The translations under genes and the position numbers were made by a program. A model generated the notes under the pieces. That model was given only the letters and a program-made list of their open reading frames with translations. It searched no databases and was not told the DNA's origin. Below are positions 49,266-60,474 of a stretch of DNA of 64,000 bases, one piece after another. Location: NCBI RefSeq assembly GCF_014203215.1, contig NZ_JACHIM010000001.1, forward strand, positions 124,001 through 188,000, read 5' to 3'. Every line of letters starts with the position of its first letter. Within the stretch, counting starts at the first letter, position 1. Origin of the DNA: Bartonella callosciuri. GTDB taxonomy: Bacteria; Pseudomonadota; Alphaproteobacteria; Rhizobiales; Rhizobiaceae.

Positions 49266-49505
49266 AAATTTAAAAATCTTCTTAGAGTGTTCATCCATTT
49301 AGTAAAAAATTGTTTGGTATTTTTTTCGTATTATGCCACACTCATGCGTAAAAGCGTATGCTCTCGTAAAACATTTTAGCAAGAGAACAAATAACTTTGT
49401 AAAAAAGTGTATTGCATATCTATCAAAGATAAAGAGCTTTTTTTATTGTCAATGACGTGAAAACAGCAAATAAAATTTAATTATCATAAAGTCGCAGGGT
49501 TTATC

Positions 49506-50819
49506 ATGGCAGCACCTCGTATTAGTTTTGTCTCTCTCGGATGTCCCAAAGCTCTGGTGGATTCTGAGCGGATTATCACAAGACTCCGATCTGAAGGTTA
49601 TGAAATTTCACGTAATCATCAAGGTGCTGATCTCGTTGTTGTGAATACCTGTGGTTTTCTTGATTCTGCTCGAAATGAATCGTTAGCCCATATTGATGAA
49701 GCCCTTAAAGAAAATGGAAAAGTTATTGTAACTGGATGTCTTGGTGCTGACCCTGATGTTATCCGTCAAGCACATCCTAATGTATTAGCTATTACAGGAC
49801 CACAAGCCTACGAAAGCGTTATACAAGCAGTTCATATAGCAATTCCCCCAATTCATGACCCTTTTATTGATTTGGTTCCTCCACAAGGCATTCGCTTAAC
49901 ACCTCGCCATTATGCTTATTTAAAGATTTCTGAAGGATGTTCTAATCGGTGTAGTTTTTGTATTATCCCTACTTTACGTGGGAATCTTACTTCACGTCCT
50001 ATCAATGATGTTCTTCGCGAAGCTGAAAAACTTGTACAGGCCGGTGTAAAAGAGCTTTTGGTTATTTCACAAGATACGAGTGCTTATGGTATTGATATTA
50101 AATATCTTGAAAGCCCTTGGAAAGACCGCACAGTAAAAACTAAATTTTTCGATCTTTGTCGCGAATTAGGTGATATGGGCATTTGGATACGCATGCATTA
50201 TGTCTATCCTTATCCTCATGTTGATGACGTTATTGAGCTTATGGCTACAAAAAAAATTCTTCCCTATCTGGATATTCCTTTTCAGCATGCGTCCCCAACT
50301 GTTTTGCGCAACATGAAACGTCCAGCTCTCATGGAAAAAACAAACCGTAGAATTGAAAAATGGAGAAAAATTTGTCCAGACCTCACCCTACGATCAACAT
50401 TTATTGTCGGATTTCCAGGCGAAACAAATGAAGATTTTAATATACTTCTTGAATGGTTAGAGGAAGCAAAAATTGAACGAGCTGGATGCTTTAAATATGA
50501 AGAAGTAAAAGGTGCTGCCGCAAATGATTTGGGATTAAAAAACATCTCTGAAGAAGTAAAAGAAAACCGCTTGCATCGCTTTATGGCAAAACAACAACAA
50601 ATTTCTACCCATCTTTTAAAGAAAAAAATTGGAAAGAGACTCCAAGTTTTGATCGATGAAAGTCAAGGGAAAATTGCTAAAGGCCGTAGTCAATATGATG
50701 CTCCAGAAGTAGATGGTGTTGTGCATATATCATCACGGCGACCGCTACGTGTCGGTGAATTTGTCACCGTAAAAATTGAAAAATCGGATGCTTATGATCT
50801 TTATGGTATCGCAGTTTGA
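49506..50819 (+). CDS. rimO: Ribosomal protein S12 methylthiotransferase RimO
   Basis: 437 residues. Radical-SAM methylthiotransferase that modifies Asp88 of S12. The N-terminal UPF0004 domain starts [16 protein letters not shown], with further cysteines in [11 protein letters not shown] and VTGCLGADP; the radical SAM cluster is CSNRCSFC; a TRAM domain occupies about 370-437. AGGG precedes ATG 49506. It is monocistronic, with a probable terminator after it. Confidence 0.96.
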   Translation: MAAPRISFVSLGCPKALVDSERIITRLRSEGYEISRNHQGADLVVVNTCGFLDSARNESLAHIDEALKENGKVIVTGCLGADPDVIRQAHPNVLAITGPQAYESVIQAVHIAIPPIHDPFIDLVPPQGIRLTPRHYAYLKISEGCSNRCSFCIIPTLRGNLTSRPINDVLREAEKLVQAGVKELLVISQDTSAYGIDIKYLESPWKDRTVKTKFFDLCRELGDMGIWIRMHYVYPYPHVDDVIELMATKKILPYLDIPFQHASPTVLRNMKRPALMEKTNRRIEKWRKICPDLTLRSTFIVGFPGETNEDFNILLEWLEEAKIERAGCFKYEEVKGAAANDLGLKNISEEVKENRLHRFMAKQQQISTHLLKKKIGKRLQVLIDESQGKIAKGRSQYDAPEVDGVVHISSRRPLRVGEFVTVKIEKSDAYDLYGIAV

Positions 50820-50835
50820 AGAGAAAGGCTTAAAC

Positions 50836-50875
50836 TTATTATATACTTAACAATTAAGTTTTATAATAAATTTTT
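50836..50875. terminator. Possible bidirectional terminator between rimO and ttcA
   Basis: TTATTATA (50836-50843) pairs with TATAATAA (50862-50869), and an inner CTTAA/TTAAG hairpin extends it; T's follow on the plus strand and A's precede on the other side. All-AT outer stem, so strength is uncertain. Confidence 0.45.
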
Positions 50876-51739
50876 AAAATCAAAAATTTTTTTATCGAGT
50901 AAGTGACTTGGACGAACATTTGTTAAAGAACGAATCATAGTGTCTTTACGTCCTGGCATTTTCCGCTCAATATTTTTTAGCATTTCTTTCATTACATTGC
51001 GTTGTAACCCATCCTGACTGCCACAAAGATTGCAAGGAATAATAGGAAAACGCATTGCTTGTGAAAATTTTTTCAGATCTTCTTCAGCAGCGTAAATAAG
51101 AGGGCGTAAAACAAAAAGATCTCTTTCGTCATTTATAAGCTTTCCCGGCATGGCTGCTAATCGCCCACCATGAAACAAATTCATAAAAAACGTTTCTAAA
51201 ACATCATCACGATGATGTCCGAGAACTAAGGCAGAACATCCCTCTTCACGTGCGATACGGTATAAGTTACCACGTCGCAATCGAGAACAAAGCGAACAAT
51301 ATGTTTGTGTATGTGACAATTTATCTGTAACGACGGAATAAGTATCCTGATATTCAATGCGATATGGAATTTGATAAGAGTTTAAAAAATCTGGAAGAAC
51401 GTGTTTTGGGAATCCCGGTTGTCCTTGATCAAGATTACATGCCAGAATTTCAACAGGTAAAAGACCACGCCATTTTAGATCTAAAAGAAGTGCAAGTAAA
51501 CTGTAAGAATCCTTTCCACCTGATAAAGCAATAAGCCATTTTTTTCCTGAAGAAAGCATAGAAAAATCATCTAATGCTTGCCGCATATGACGTAAAAGCC
51601 GTTTCCGCAGTTTATTAAACTCTACAGTTGAAGGAGCACCCCTAAATATTAGATGACAATCATCAGCTTTCCTTACAAAAGAACCGGTTTTCTCTACATT
51701 TTTTTCCATTGCTTTATATTCAGCTGAAATATTATCCAT
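50861..51739 (-). CDS. ttcA: tRNA 2-thiocytidine(32) synthetase TtcA
   Basis: 292 residues from ATG 51739 ([14 protein letters not shown]), with AGGA ten bases upstream; in-frame starts at 51757 and 51796 are possible. The PP-loop [15 protein letters not shown] activates the tRNA base, and the Fe-S cysteines are in [10 protein letters not shown] and [10 protein letters not shown]. It thiolates C32 in several tRNAs. It converges with rimO. Confidence 0.93.
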   Translation of the reverse strand: MDNISAEYKAMEKNVEKTGSFVRKADDCHLIFRGAPSTVEFNKLRKRLLRHMRQALDDFSMLSSGKKWLIALSGGKDSYSLLALLLDLKWRGLLPVEILACNLDQGQPGFPKHVLPDFLNSYQIPYRIEYQDTYSVVTDKLSHTQTYCSLCSRLRRGNLYRIAREEGCSALVLGHHRDDVLETFFMNLFHGGRLAAMPGKLINDERDLFVLRPLIYAAEEDLKKFSQAMRFPIIPCNLCGSQDGLQRNVMKEMLKNIERKMPGRKDTMIRSLTNVRPSHLLDKKIFDFKNLL

Positions 51740-51976
51740 AATACCATAATCCTGCATAATAAATAGCTTGTTCTGCGAGAATGACAGAGACAACAATAGA
51801 CGTAATATAGCTTAAATGATGTTTTGTTGCCCTATAAGATGAAATAGCAAAAAAGAAATGGAGCTACATAAGTCATGTTGTTATAAAATACAACAACAAA
51901 CTTTAGATAGCACCACTCACAAAAAACATTTATCTGCTTCAAAGGCTATAAAGCAACACAATACTTCTGAACATAT

Positions 51977-52006
51977 AAAAAAGGAAAGAGAGCAATACTC
52001 TTTCCT
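51977..52006 (-). terminator. Rho-independent terminator of rpsD
   Basis: On the minus strand AGGAAAGAG (52006-51998) pairs perfectly with CTCTTTCCT (51990-51982) around a TATTGCT loop and is followed by a run of T's and TATATG. It sits directly after the rpsD stop. Confidence 0.85.
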
Positions 52007-52015
52007 ACAGAAAAT

Positions 52016-52633
52016 TCAGCGAGAATAAAATTCAACAACCAAATTAGGTTCCATTTGCACAGCATAAGGAACATCTGCAAAAGAAGGGATTCGGGTAAAT
52101 GTTGCTTTCATCTGATTATGATCCGCTTCAATATATTCAGGCACATCACGTTCGGCTAACTGCACAGATTCTAAGACCAAAACAAGCTTTTTTGACTTTT
52201 CACGAACCTCAATAACATCACCTGGTTTACAACGATATGACTGAATATTCGTACGCCGACCATTTACATTAACATGACCGTGATTGATAAATTGGCGAGA
52301 AGCGAAGATTGTAGGCACAAATTTCGCACGGTAAACAACAGCATCCAAACGCGATTCCAAAAGTCCAATAAGATTTTCACCAGTATCACCACGCCGACGA
52401 GCAGCTTCTTCATAAGTTCTATGGAATTGCTTTTCTGAAATATCACCATAAAACCCTTTTAATTTCTGCTTAGCGCGTAATTGCACCCCATAATCAGAAA
52501 GTTTTCCTTTACGGCGTTGTCCATGCTGACCTGGACCATAATCACGGCGATTAACAGGAGATTTCGGCCGACCCCAAATATTTTCTCCCATACGGCGATC
52601 AATTTTATATTTTGTTGTTTCGCGTTTACTCAT
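52016..52633 (-). CDS. rpsD: 30S ribosomal protein S4
   Basis: 205 residues, primary 16S rRNA binding protein. [20 protein letters not shown] opens the N-terminal domain, and the S4 RNA-binding domain lies at about 95-160 ([17 protein letters not shown], then [20 protein letters not shown]). AAGGAAATGCG precedes ATG 52633. As in Rhizobiales it is outside the ribosomal superoperon, next to murI. Confidence 0.97.
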   Translation of the reverse strand: MSKRETTKYKIDRRMGENIWGRPKSPVNRRDYGPGQHGQRRKGKLSDYGVQLRAKQKLKGFYGDISEKQFHRTYEEAARRRGDTGENLIGLLESRLDAVVYRAKFVPTIFASRQFINHGHVNVNGRRTNIQSYRCKPGDVIEVREKSKKLVLVLESVQLAERDVPEYIEADHNQMKATFTRIPSFADVPYAVQMEPNLVVEFYSR

Positions 52634-52808
52634 CGCATTTCCTTATAAAATAAAATACAAAATCTCATAGCGAGATCTCAAGGAAACGCGCCCTCCTCTG
52701 CCTTTAAATATTAAAGACTGACAGAATACTTTAACACAGCATGTGCAAAATTATTCACGGGACACGTTAATTAATGCCATTTCCTCGAAAGAAAAAGCTA
52801 AAATAGCT

Positions 52809-53630
52809 TTATTGCTCTTGTATTCTAAAGTCAACTCCTTTCATAAGATTTAAGCCAAATCCTTTTAACAAAGACTCCGTTGAAGACATTATATTTTGCG
52901 ATGTAAACAATGCAAAATCTTTCCGCTTCTTCATGGCTTTTGTATGTACTCTTTCCGGTAACAATGATTTTGTATGTTTAGCTATAGCTTTTGCTGGATC
53001 AATCCATTCAACGGGCCATAAAGCTTGTTCACGAAAAAAGTTAATTAAAAAAGGATAATGTGTACAAGCTAAAACAATAATGTCAGTATATTTTCCATTT
53101 CTTTCAACAAAGCACGGAAGAATTTCGTAATGTAATGCTTTTAGATCTATGGCTTTTCCACGTAAATAATCTTCAGCAAACCCAGCAAGTTTTTCACTTC
53201 CAACAAGCTGCACATGACACTGAGCAGCAAATGAATTGATTAATTCATGTGTATACGCACGTTTAACTGTTCCAGGAGTCGCTAATACTGAAATAAAACC
53301 AGATTTTGTTTGTTCTGCTGCTGATTTAATTGCAGGAACCGTTCCTACAAAAAGAATATGGGGAAATTTTTGTCGTAAATCTGCCATCATCAGTGTAGAA
53401 ACAGTATTGCAAGCAATCACACATAAAATAGGATTATAGAGAGTTAAAAGATTTGTAAAAATCTTTAAAATACGCTTCTTCAAAACATTTTCTTCCCAAA
53501 GGCCATAAGGGAATCCCGCATCGTCAGCAACATAAATAAATTGTGTTTCAGGAATCAGAATGCGTACTTCCCTCAACACTGTTAAACCGCCAATGCCACT
53601 ATCAAAAAAAAGAATAGGCCGTTCATCCAT
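52809..53630 (-). CDS. murI: Glutamate racemase
   Basis: 273 residues. It makes D-glutamate for peptidoglycan. The two catalytic cysteine motifs are CVIACNTVSTLM and VLACTHYPFLI, and FFDSGIGGLTVL is the N-terminal signature. The start overlaps the end of the upstream methyltransferase gene by 8 bases, so the two are an operon. rpsD follows 175 bases later on the same strand. Confidence 0.95.
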   Translation of the reverse strand: MDERPILFFDSGIGGLTVLREVRILIPETQFIYVADDAGFPYGLWEENVLKKRILKIFTNLLTLYNPILCVIACNTVSTLMMADLRQKFPHILFVGTVPAIKSAAEQTKSGFISVLATPGTVKRAYTHELINSFAAQCHVQLVGSEKLAGFAEDYLRGKAIDLKALHYEILPCFVERNGKYTDIIVLACTHYPFLINFFREQALWPVEWIDPAKAIAKHTKSLLPERVHTKAMKKRKDFALFTSQNIMSSTESLLKGFGLNLMKGVDFRIQEQ

Positions 53631-54459
53631 CAGTTTTCACACTTGTTTTTAATTTTTTACGATCACGATCTGCGGGTGCACCGCTTCCCCGTGGAAACTT
53701 AGGCGAAAAATGCTCCAATGAAGAAATAATTCCCCTGAGTAAACGAACCTCAGATGCGCTAAAATTAGCGCGCGTAAAAACAGAGCGCAGATTTGCGAGC
53801 ATCACCTCTTTACGTTCTCGGGGTCTAAAATACCCACGGATATCTAAAGCATCTTCTAACTGAGATAAAAAACCATGAAACGTTGCTTTATTTGCTGGCT
53901 CCATCTCTACTGCTCGAAAAGCCGTATCGCTCACATCCTCCAAACCTGATTTCATCCATTCATAAGATATAAGCAAAACCGCTTGTGCAATATTGAGCGA
54001 CGCAAAAGCAGGATTGACTGGAAAAGTGATGATTTCATCAACAAGACTGATTTCGTCATTTTCTAACCCCCACCTTTCCCTTCCAAATAAAATACCTGTT
54101 CGATGTCCAATATTTTCACGCTGACGCAAGATACTCGCCGCCTCGACAGCACTTTTTACAGTTTTAAAACCACATCTTTCACGTGCCGTTGTAGCAAAAA
54201 CATAATGTAAATCTGCAACTGCATCACGCAATGTATTAAAAATTACTGCATCGTTGATGACATGATCAGCTTTACTAGCGGCAGCTCTGGCTTTTTCATT
54301 TGGAAAGGTTTCTCGAGGTTTGACTAATCGAAGCTTAGAGAGCCCAAAATTTGCCATTGCCCTTGCTACCATACCAATATTCTCAGGCAATTGCGGTTCG
54401 ACCAAAATAATAATGGGACCATTTGTCAAATTTTTGCGATTCTTATTGGTTCCAGCCAT
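53623..54459 (-). CDS. SPOUT RNA methyltransferase (TrmJ-like)
   Basis: 278 residues from ATG 54459, with AGGA upstream. The SPOUT knot is clear: IILVEPQLPENIGMVARAMANFG, then GILFGRERWGLENDE and FPVNPAFASLNIAQAVLL. These are the TrmJ/TrmH family motifs; TrmJ methylates the ribose at tRNA position 32. A C-terminal extension (about 195-278) includes an HTH-like basic region. The exact target RNA is inferred, not shown. Confidence 0.85.
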   Translation of the reverse strand: MAGTNKNRKNLTNGPIIILVEPQLPENIGMVARAMANFGLSKLRLVKPRETFPNEKARAAASKADHVINDAVIFNTLRDAVADLHYVFATTARERCGFKTVKSAVEAASILRQRENIGHRTGILFGRERWGLENDEISLVDEIITFPVNPAFASLNIAQAVLLISYEWMKSGLEDVSDTAFRAVEMEPANKATFHGFLSQLEDALDIRGYFRPRERKEVMLANLRSVFTRANFSASEVRLLRGIISSLEHFSPKFPRGSGAPADRDRKKLKTSVKTDG

Positions 54460-54781
54460 CAATCCTACCTAATTTCATGTATTACGCTCCTATAGCTGAT
54501 TTTTTTGAACGCGACCTTTTTTATAATAAGATTCATATATTGCAAGAAATAACCTTTTTAATAAAAAATTACTGTCCATATTTCTTTTTTATTCAGAGTT
54601 TAATGATAAAAAGGATTAACAATGGATTATGAAAGCAAAAAATGAACTTTGTTTTTAGGCCTTAGATCTGTTATTAAGCTGCCCTTAACATTAATGCTGC
54701 ATTATTTAACACGCTCTATAATATTTATAATAAATCACAACCTGAGTTGAATTCTAAAATCATAAATTCTAAGAAAGGAAT
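54460..54781. other. Divergent promoter region TrmJ-like/sfsA
   Basis: 322 AT-rich bases. It should hold the promoters of both flanking transcription units. No palindrome or ORF is convincing. Confidence 0.4.
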
Positions 54782-55507
54782 ATGCTTTTTAGTCCCAAAC
54801 TTTTTCCTGCAAAACTTATCCGTCGTTATAAACGTTTTCTTGCTGATGTTACACGAGATGATCAACACATCTTCACCGTATCAGTCCCCAATACAGGATC
54901 GATGCGTGGATTGGTGGCTCCCAATTCCAATATTTGGCTTTCATATAATAATAGTTCCAAGCGAAAATATGCATATCAATTAGAAATTGTCGAAGCAAAT
55001 AATACTTTGGTTGGTATTAATACGACTTTGCCCAATAAACTTGCATTAGAAGCGCTTCAAAATGGATTATTACCGGAACTAAGCGGGTACAAAACAATCT
55101 TGAAGGAACAATCCTATGGACAAAAATCACGAATTGACTTTCTCCTGCGCGATAATGGCCTCCCTGATTGTTATCTAGAAGTCAAAAATGTCCATTTTAT
55201 TCGCCAAAAAGGATTAGCAGAATTTCCTGATACAGAAACAAAACGCGGTACACGTCATCTTGAAGAGCTCATAAAAATCGTGCAACAAGGAAAAAGAGCT
55301 GCTATGCTTTATGTAATTCAACGGGAAGATTGCTCAGCTTTTACAATCTGCCATGACCTTGATCCAATCTATGGACGGAAATTTGATTTGGCATTAAAAT
55401 CAGGGGTAGAATTTTATGCTGTAAAATGTCACGTAAGTGTAGAAGGTATTTTTCCGATTCATCGAGTAAAAATAGAAAATAGAAAGAGCAATGACAAATT
55501 ATATTGA
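54782..55507 (+). CDS. sfsA: SfsA family DNA/RNA nuclease
   Basis: 241 residues. The SfsA family has an OB-like N-terminal region followed by a nuclease fold: VPNTGSMRGLVAPNSNIWLS, then SRIDFLLRDNGLPDCYLEVKNVH, where the Asp and E-x-K residues form a PD-(D/E)XK-type site. It was first described as a sugar fermentation stimulation protein. AAAGGA precedes ATG 54782. It overlaps map by 17 bases, the usual rhizobial arrangement sfsA-map-radC. Confidence 0.93.
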   Translation: MLFSPKLFPAKLIRRYKRFLADVTRDDQHIFTVSVPNTGSMRGLVAPNSNIWLSYNNSSKRKYAYQLEIVEANNTLVGINTTLPNKLALEALQNGLLPELSGYKTILKEQSYGQKSRIDFLLRDNGLPDCYLEVKNVHFIRQKGLAEFPDTETKRGTRHLEELIKIVQQGKRAAMLYVIQREDCSAFTICHDLDPIYGRKFDLALKSGVEFYAVKCHVSVEGIFPIHRVKIENRKSNDKLY

Positions 55508-56321
55508 ATATAATAAAGTACCCCTAAAGTTTAACGGACAAATCCGCATTTTTGATGACTATGCTTTTGCTAAAATGCGTGAAGTTGGCCGCATTGCCGC
55601 AGAATGTCTTGATGCACTTACAGATATTATTAAACCTAATGTTACCACACAAGAAATTGATGATTTCGTTTTTACTTTTGGTGCCAAGCGAGGGGCTCTT
55701 CCTGCAGACCTAAATTATCATGGATACAGCCATTCATGCTGTACATCCATCAATCACGTTGTTTGCCATGGCATTCCCAATAAAAGACTTTTACAAGAAG
55801 GCGATATTGTTAATGTCGATGTAACTTTTATTCTCGATGGTTGGCATGGAGATTCAAGCCGTATGTATCCTGTTGGAAAGATCAAGCGTGCTGCGGAACG
55901 TCTCCTAAAAATAACACATGAAAGTCTTATGAGAGGAATTGCCGTAGTTAAACCTGGTGCAACCACAGGCGATATTGGTGCAGCCATTCAACACTATGCA
56001 GAATCTGAACGGTGTTCAATTGTGAGAGATTTTTGTGGACATGGAATCGGTCAACTTTTTCATGATGCACCCAATATTCTTCATTATGGAAATCCTGGAG
56101 AAGGAATAGAACTCAAACAAGGTATGATGTTTACAATTGAGCCGATGATCAACCTTGGGAAACCACAAGTTAAGATTTTGTCTGATGGCTGGACTGCTGT
56201 TACACGTGACCGATCTCTTACCGCACAATACGAGCATACAATTGGTGTAACAAATGAAGGATGTGAAATTTTTACGCAATCTCCTAAAAATATTTTTTAT
56301 ATTCCAAGTTTATATGCCTAA
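55491..56321 (+). CDS. map: Methionine aminopeptidase, type I
   Basis: 276 residues. It removes the initiator methionine. Metal ligands are in [36 protein letters not shown] and QYEHTIGVT. The start ATG 55491 lies inside the end of sfsA with GAAAGAG upstream. radC follows after 17 bases. Confidence 0.96.
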   Translation: MTNYIEYNKVPLKFNGQIRIFDDYAFAKMREVGRIAAECLDALTDIIKPNVTTQEIDDFVFTFGAKRGALPADLNYHGYSHSCCTSINHVVCHGIPNKRLLQEGDIVNVDVTFILDGWHGDSSRMYPVGKIKRAAERLLKITHESLMRGIAVVKPGATTGDIGAAIQHYAESERCSIVRDFCGHGIGQLFHDAPNILHYGNPGEGIELKQGMMFTIEPMINLGKPQVKILSDGWTAVTRDRSLTAQYEHTIGVTNEGCEIFTQSPKNIFYIPSLYA

Positions 56322-56338
56322 ATAAATGTAGAAGCGTC

Positions 56339-57133
56339 ATGGTAAAAAAAACAAATAAAAAAGGAGATATTCAAAGCAACCATTTTGCATTAACATCAAG
56401 CTCTTCACTTAATTCTATACCAGACAAAAAAAATGAAAAGCTTCAGAAAAATTCACAGATACATAAGCATTATCAAGGGCACCGTGAACGTCTGCGTAAA
56501 CGTTATTTAAAATCAAAAGGAAATGCGCTTGAAGATTATGAATATCTTGAATTATTGCTTTTTCGCACTATTCCTCGAGCAAATACAAAACCAATAGCAA
56601 AAAACTTAATAGCACATTTTGGTTCGTTAGCTGATGTATTGGGAGCTGATATTCATCGACTTCAAGAAGTTCAAGGTTGTGGTCCAGCAACTGCGATCGA
56701 CTTAAAAATTATTGCAGATGTTTCTGGACGCCTTGCTCGTGCAGAATTGTTTAAACGCGATATTTTTTCATCATGGGATAAAGTATTGGCTTATTGTAAA
56801 GCTGTCATGGCTCACGAAACACGCGAACAATTTCGTGTTTTATTTCTTGATAAAAAGAATGGTTTACTTGCTGATGAAGTGCAACAAACCGGAACCATTG
56901 ATCATACCCCTGTCTACCCGCGTGAAGTCATTTCTCGCGCTCTGGAATTATCTGCATCAGGACTTATTCTAGTTCACAACCACCCTTCCGGTGATGCTCG
57001 ACCTTCTCAAGCAGATGTAACAATGACATATAGATTAAAAGACGCAGCGAACGCATTAGGCATTATTCTTCATGACCATCTTATTATCGCACGAAACGAA
57101 CATACGAGCTTTAAAGCATTAAAACTCATATAA
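56339..57133 (+). CDS. radC: RadC family JAB-domain protein
   Basis: 264 residues. A poorly conserved basic N-terminus (about 1-40) precedes a helix-hairpin-helix region ([17 protein letters not shown]) and the JAMM metalloprotease-like domain with the zinc site [19 protein letters not shown]. Despite the name, a repair role is not established. It closes the sfsA-map-radC operon. Confidence 0.93.
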   Translation: MVKKTNKKGDIQSNHFALTSSSSLNSIPDKKNEKLQKNSQIHKHYQGHRERLRKRYLKSKGNALEDYEYLELLLFRTIPRANTKPIAKNLIAHFGSLADVLGADIHRLQEVQGCGPATAIDLKIIADVSGRLARAELFKRDIFSSWDKVLAYCKAVMAHETREQFRVLFLDKKNGLLADEVQQTGTIDHTPVYPREVISRALELSASGLILVHNHPSGDARPSQADVTMTYRLKDAANALGIILHDHLIIARNEHTSFKALKLI

Positions 57134-57178
57134 ATCATCATGAAATGAAAAGAATTCCCTTTGGCTATTTATAACGAA

Positions 57179-57394
57179 TCAATTTTCTAAATCAATATCT
57201 AATATGGCCATTGAAAAATTGTACGATAGTTCATCCTCGTCTTCATCTCGATAGATGACACCTAAAAACTCATCCCCAATATAAACCTCACAAGAATCAT
57301 CTTTTTTAGGCCGCGCTCTCACTTGCAATGATGAATTTTGGAATATATTTTTAAAATAACTATCAAGTTTTTTTATTTCATCAGCATTCACCAT
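57179..57394 (-). CDS. DUF3126 family protein
   Basis: 71 residues, acidic. NADEIKKLDSYFKNIFQN at the start, VRARPKKDDSCEVYIGDEFL in the middle and DEDEDELSYNFSMAILDIDL at the end match the small alphaproteobacterial DUF3126 family, whose function is unknown. It converges with radC. Confidence 0.85.
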   Translation of the reverse strand: MVNADEIKKLDSYFKNIFQNSSLQVRARPKKDDSCEVYIGDEFLGVIYRDEDEDELSYNFSMAILDIDLEN

Positions 57395-58020
57395 GCTCTC
57401 CTGTCTTTTGAGACTCTTAAATTAATTCCTGTTTGGCAAATAAAGCAGTTCTCCGATTGATTCTATAAAGCTAGTATCAACCTTCACTTGTATTACCTAT
57501 ACTCAAAACAGCACTATCTTTACAAATTTACTGAAATACCTTTATAAAAAGGTTAAAAGACTCTATCATTATTAAATATACTCGTATAGATTTAAAAGTA
57601 AAAAAACGTGTAGAAAACCGTAAATTTAATAATTTTTGCCTTATCCCGAATTTTAGAACTTGCATATTCTGACAAAATATGGAGCAATAATTTATATTTT
57701 TTTTCTTTTCTATCCAAAACAGAGTTTTATAAAATAAAAACATTTCTCTTTTTCACAGCTGTTTTTTTACTGTCAATTCCTATTGATAATAAAAATAATT
57801 CTCTTTAACTACTTTCAGAAAATATCCATTTAATCTGTAAGAAAAAACTTCACTTTTACACAAATATAAAAAATAAGCTCTCACTACAACTTATTGTTAT
57901 TCCTCCCTCCTTTTCATAAAAAATTTTTAACACAATAGCTGAATCTCTGAATAAGCTTTGCATCTTATCCAAAACAAAAATATTGGATATCTGGAGGAAC
58001 ACTAGAAGTACGTATAATTC
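57395..58020. other. Intergenic region, nothing recognised
   Basis: 626 AT-rich bases. Open frames present are short and rich in Phe, Lys and Ile codons as expected by chance. No RNA or repeat seen. Confidence 0.4.
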
Positions 58021-58794
58021 TTATGCAATAGGATAGCGAGAAAGAAAATCGATAACGCCTTTTTTATAAACCTTATCTCCCACAGTAAGCATATGATCTC
58101 GACCAAGAATTGTTAGCGCCTCACCATGAGGCAATAAAGCTGCTAACGGTTCTGCTTCACCGCCAATCTCATCTAATGAACCAACGGCAACAAGTGCAGG
58201 TTGCTTAATTTTATAAACCTCAGATGCTGTTAACTCTTGTTTTGATGTGATAATACAAGCAGCGAGAGCACGCCTATCACTTTTAGTTTGATCTGCAAAT
58301 TTACGAAACATCAAACCTCGCGGATTGGTAATGGTAGAAACATCTTCTGCTAAAAGAGCTTCAGCAACAGGTTCCCAATTTCCTGCTCCTGTTACCATAC
58401 CAATACCTAAGCCACCAAAAATAACGCTATGTACATATGTCGGATACAAAAGAGCCATAAATGCACTAATTCGAGCACCCATAGAATATCCCATGACATG
58501 CGCTTGAGGTAATTCCAAGTGCTGTAATAATCTCATAGCATCGCCAGCCATAGCTTGAGGTGTATAAAAAGAAGGATCGTAACTTTTAACTGAATCTCCA
58601 TGTCCACGATTATCAAGAGCAATAACACGATACCCCGTTTCCGTAAGGGTACGAAACCAACTCGTTGCATACCAATTTACACGTGCAGAAGATCCAAAAC
58701 CATGTATTAACAAAATAGGCTCCCCCTGCCCTTCTTCTCGATAAGCAAAACGCAAACCATCATATTCAAAAAAACGAGTATCTTCAGCTGTCAT
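58021..58794 (-). CDS. Alpha/beta hydrolase
   Basis: 257 residues. The oxyanion motif LIHGFGSSARVNW, the GHGDS loop (ALDNRGHGDSVKSY), the nucleophile elbow VMGYSMGARIS (Ser) and the late GRDHMLTVGD (His) complete the triad of the family. It is probably cytosolic, since no signal is seen. Substrate unknown. It follows the DUF192 gene with 12 bases between, so the two are likely co-transcribed. Confidence 0.85.
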   Translation of the reverse strand: MTAEDTRFFEYDGLRFAYREEGQGEPILLIHGFGSSARVNWYATSWFRTLTETGYRVIALDNRGHGDSVKSYDPSFYTPQAMAGDAMRLLQHLELPQAHVMGYSMGARISAFMALLYPTYVHSVIFGGLGIGMVTGAGNWEPVAEALLAEDVSTITNPRGLMFRKFADQTKSDRRALAACIITSKQELTASEVYKIKQPALVAVGSLDEIGGEAEPLAALLPHGEALTILGRDHMLTVGDKVYKKGVIDFLSRYPIA

Positions 58795-58806
58795 TTTTTA
58801 TTACTT

Positions 58807-59337
58807 TCACATTTTATTACTTTCACACTCTCCGTAAAGTGCCGGATGTATCACACGTTGTCCTTTTTTTATCTGCTTTTCAGAAACTTCACCAGCGTTA
58901 ACCTCAAGTGCAAAAGTTGCAGGAACTTCTGATGAAATAGTATCCGTTGAAAATGGAGAAGTGTTTTCGACAATTGACACAATGATTCCTTCAGCGTTCA
59001 AAAAAATCATATCTAAGGGTAAAGGTGTATTTGCCATCCACATAAAAAATTTCTGCTTATCCTTTAATCGATTGCTTATTTGGTTTCTAAAGAGCATTGC
59101 GCGATCACGTGGAAAATCAGTGCGATACATCAAACCAGCTGCCGCCTGAGATGGTGTAAAAGCAATCTCTACATTGTAAAAAAACACACCTTTTTTTGTC
59201 TGGATTTCTAAAGGAACCGGATGAACAGGAATTTCTATGGGCTTCTTTGCTACAGCTATACTGACGATTAACATAAAAAACAACGCCAATATAACGATGC
59301 GTCCTCGTTTAAAAGGCTTTAACACTTTGATTTCCAT
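58807..59337 (-). CDS. DUF192 family secreted protein
   Basis: 176 residues from ATG 59337. A basic start and hydrophobic segment (about 11-33) form a signal peptide. The DUF192 core contains ARAMLFRNQ-like sequence (RDRAMLFRNQISN), FMWMANTPLPLDMIFLNAEG and FALEVNAGEVSEKQI. The function of DUF192 is not settled. It is located upstream of the alpha/beta hydrolase gene. Confidence 0.85.
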   Translation of the reverse strand: MEIKVLKPFKRGRIVILALFFMLIVSIAVAKKPIEIPVHPVPLEIQTKKGVFFYNVEIAFTPSQAAAGLMYRTDFPRDRAMLFRNQISNRLKDKQKFFMWMANTPLPLDMIFLNAEGIIVSIVENTSPFSTDTISSEVPATFALEVNAGEVSEKQIKKGQRVIHPALYGECESNKM

Positions 59338-59580
59338 CACAAACAATTCTTTTTTTTTGTTGCCTAAATAAAAACAGAACTTAAAATAAAAATAAGAGAA
59401 TCTTCATCTTCTTGCTCTTAACGCAATGTTATTGGCAATCCAATTCATTTAATAAAGCTTTACAGAACAGCTATTTTTGCTCTTCTTGAGCAATGCTCGC
59501 TTCATAGCTATTCTGCCTATAGTTAGGCAATAATACTCTTTTCTAAAGAGTAAAAGGGATCCTAACTTCAAAAGTGCAAT

Positions 59581-60156
59581 TCAATGTGTAGCGAACGGAA
59601 TTCCGATATCCGGATAAATTTCTGCTGTCATCAAGCCTTTTTCTCCTTTGCCAAAACGCACAAGAACAACTTGACCAGAACGAAGCTCTGCCAAACCAAA
59701 ACGACGCAATGTCTCCATGTGAATAAAAATATCCTCTGTTCCCTGCCCACGGCTAAGAAAACCAAACCCTTTATCGCGATTAAACCATTTAACAATTGCG
59801 CGCTCTAAACCACTTTCTGGAGTAACAACAACATGCGTACGAGCTGGAATTTCTGACGGATGAATCGCTGAAGAACAATCTATGGATTTCACTTGAACGC
59901 ACTTTAATCCTCGTTCAGTTTTTTCCACAGCACAAATAACTTTAGCACCCTCCAAAGCTGTTTGAAAACCATCCCTACGCATTACTGTAACATGCAATAA
60001 TATATCGGGAAAATTAGGCAAGTCAGGTACAATAAATCCATATCCCTTACTACCATCAAACCACTTAATGACCCCACTAATTTCAATAATCTCACCACAA
60101 GCACTTATACTGTCCTTAGATAGGGAACAATCCTTTAATGCATCCTTACTCGTCAT
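59581..60156 (-). CDS. Double cold-shock domain protein
   Basis: 191 residues with two cold-shock domains. The first (about 27-92) reads GVIKWFDGSKGYGFIVPD and DILLHVTVMRRDG; the second (about 120-185) reads AIVKWFNRDKGFGFLSRGQG and DIFIHMETLRRFG. Both RNP-type motifs KGxGFI and FxH-like are intact except that the first domain has LLHV in place of FVH. Such two-domain proteins are typical of alphaproteobacteria and bind single-stranded nucleic acid. Confidence 0.92.
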   Translation of the reverse strand: MTSKDALKDCSLSKDSISACGEIIEISGVIKWFDGSKGYGFIVPDLPNFPDILLHVTVMRRDGFQTALEGAKVICAVEKTERGLKCVQVKSIDCSSAIHPSEIPARTHVVVTPESGLERAIVKWFNRDKGFGFLSRGQGTEDIFIHMETLRRFGLAELRSGQVVLVRFGKGEKGLMTAEIYPDIGIPFATH

Positions 60157-60474
60157 AATAAAACGTGATCCTGTAGTCTAAATTATACGATATTGATTCT
60201 CTATGCTAAGTAGACATTGCTCTTGCATCAACGCGCAAGCCTGAAGATAAGATTTCCCCATATTGTCGTACCTCCTATGTTAATATTAACACGAATATTT
60301 ACATACACAGTTGTTTGAGTATGCCTCACGTATCTTACAACAGCTGCTTCACAAAAAAAGTTAATATAAAATTTTTACACAATGATTTTCATTTTTTCAT
60401 TGATGTGAAACTTGCATGATAAAGAAGTTCAAGATAAGGTAGAGAAACCACAACTAGATGAGAGAAAGTGCGCA
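60157..60474. other. Divergent region csp/livJ
   Basis: 318 bases with a 12-base palindrome GTTAATATTAAC at 60279-60290, which could be an operator for either flanking gene. No other element is apparent. Confidence 0.4.
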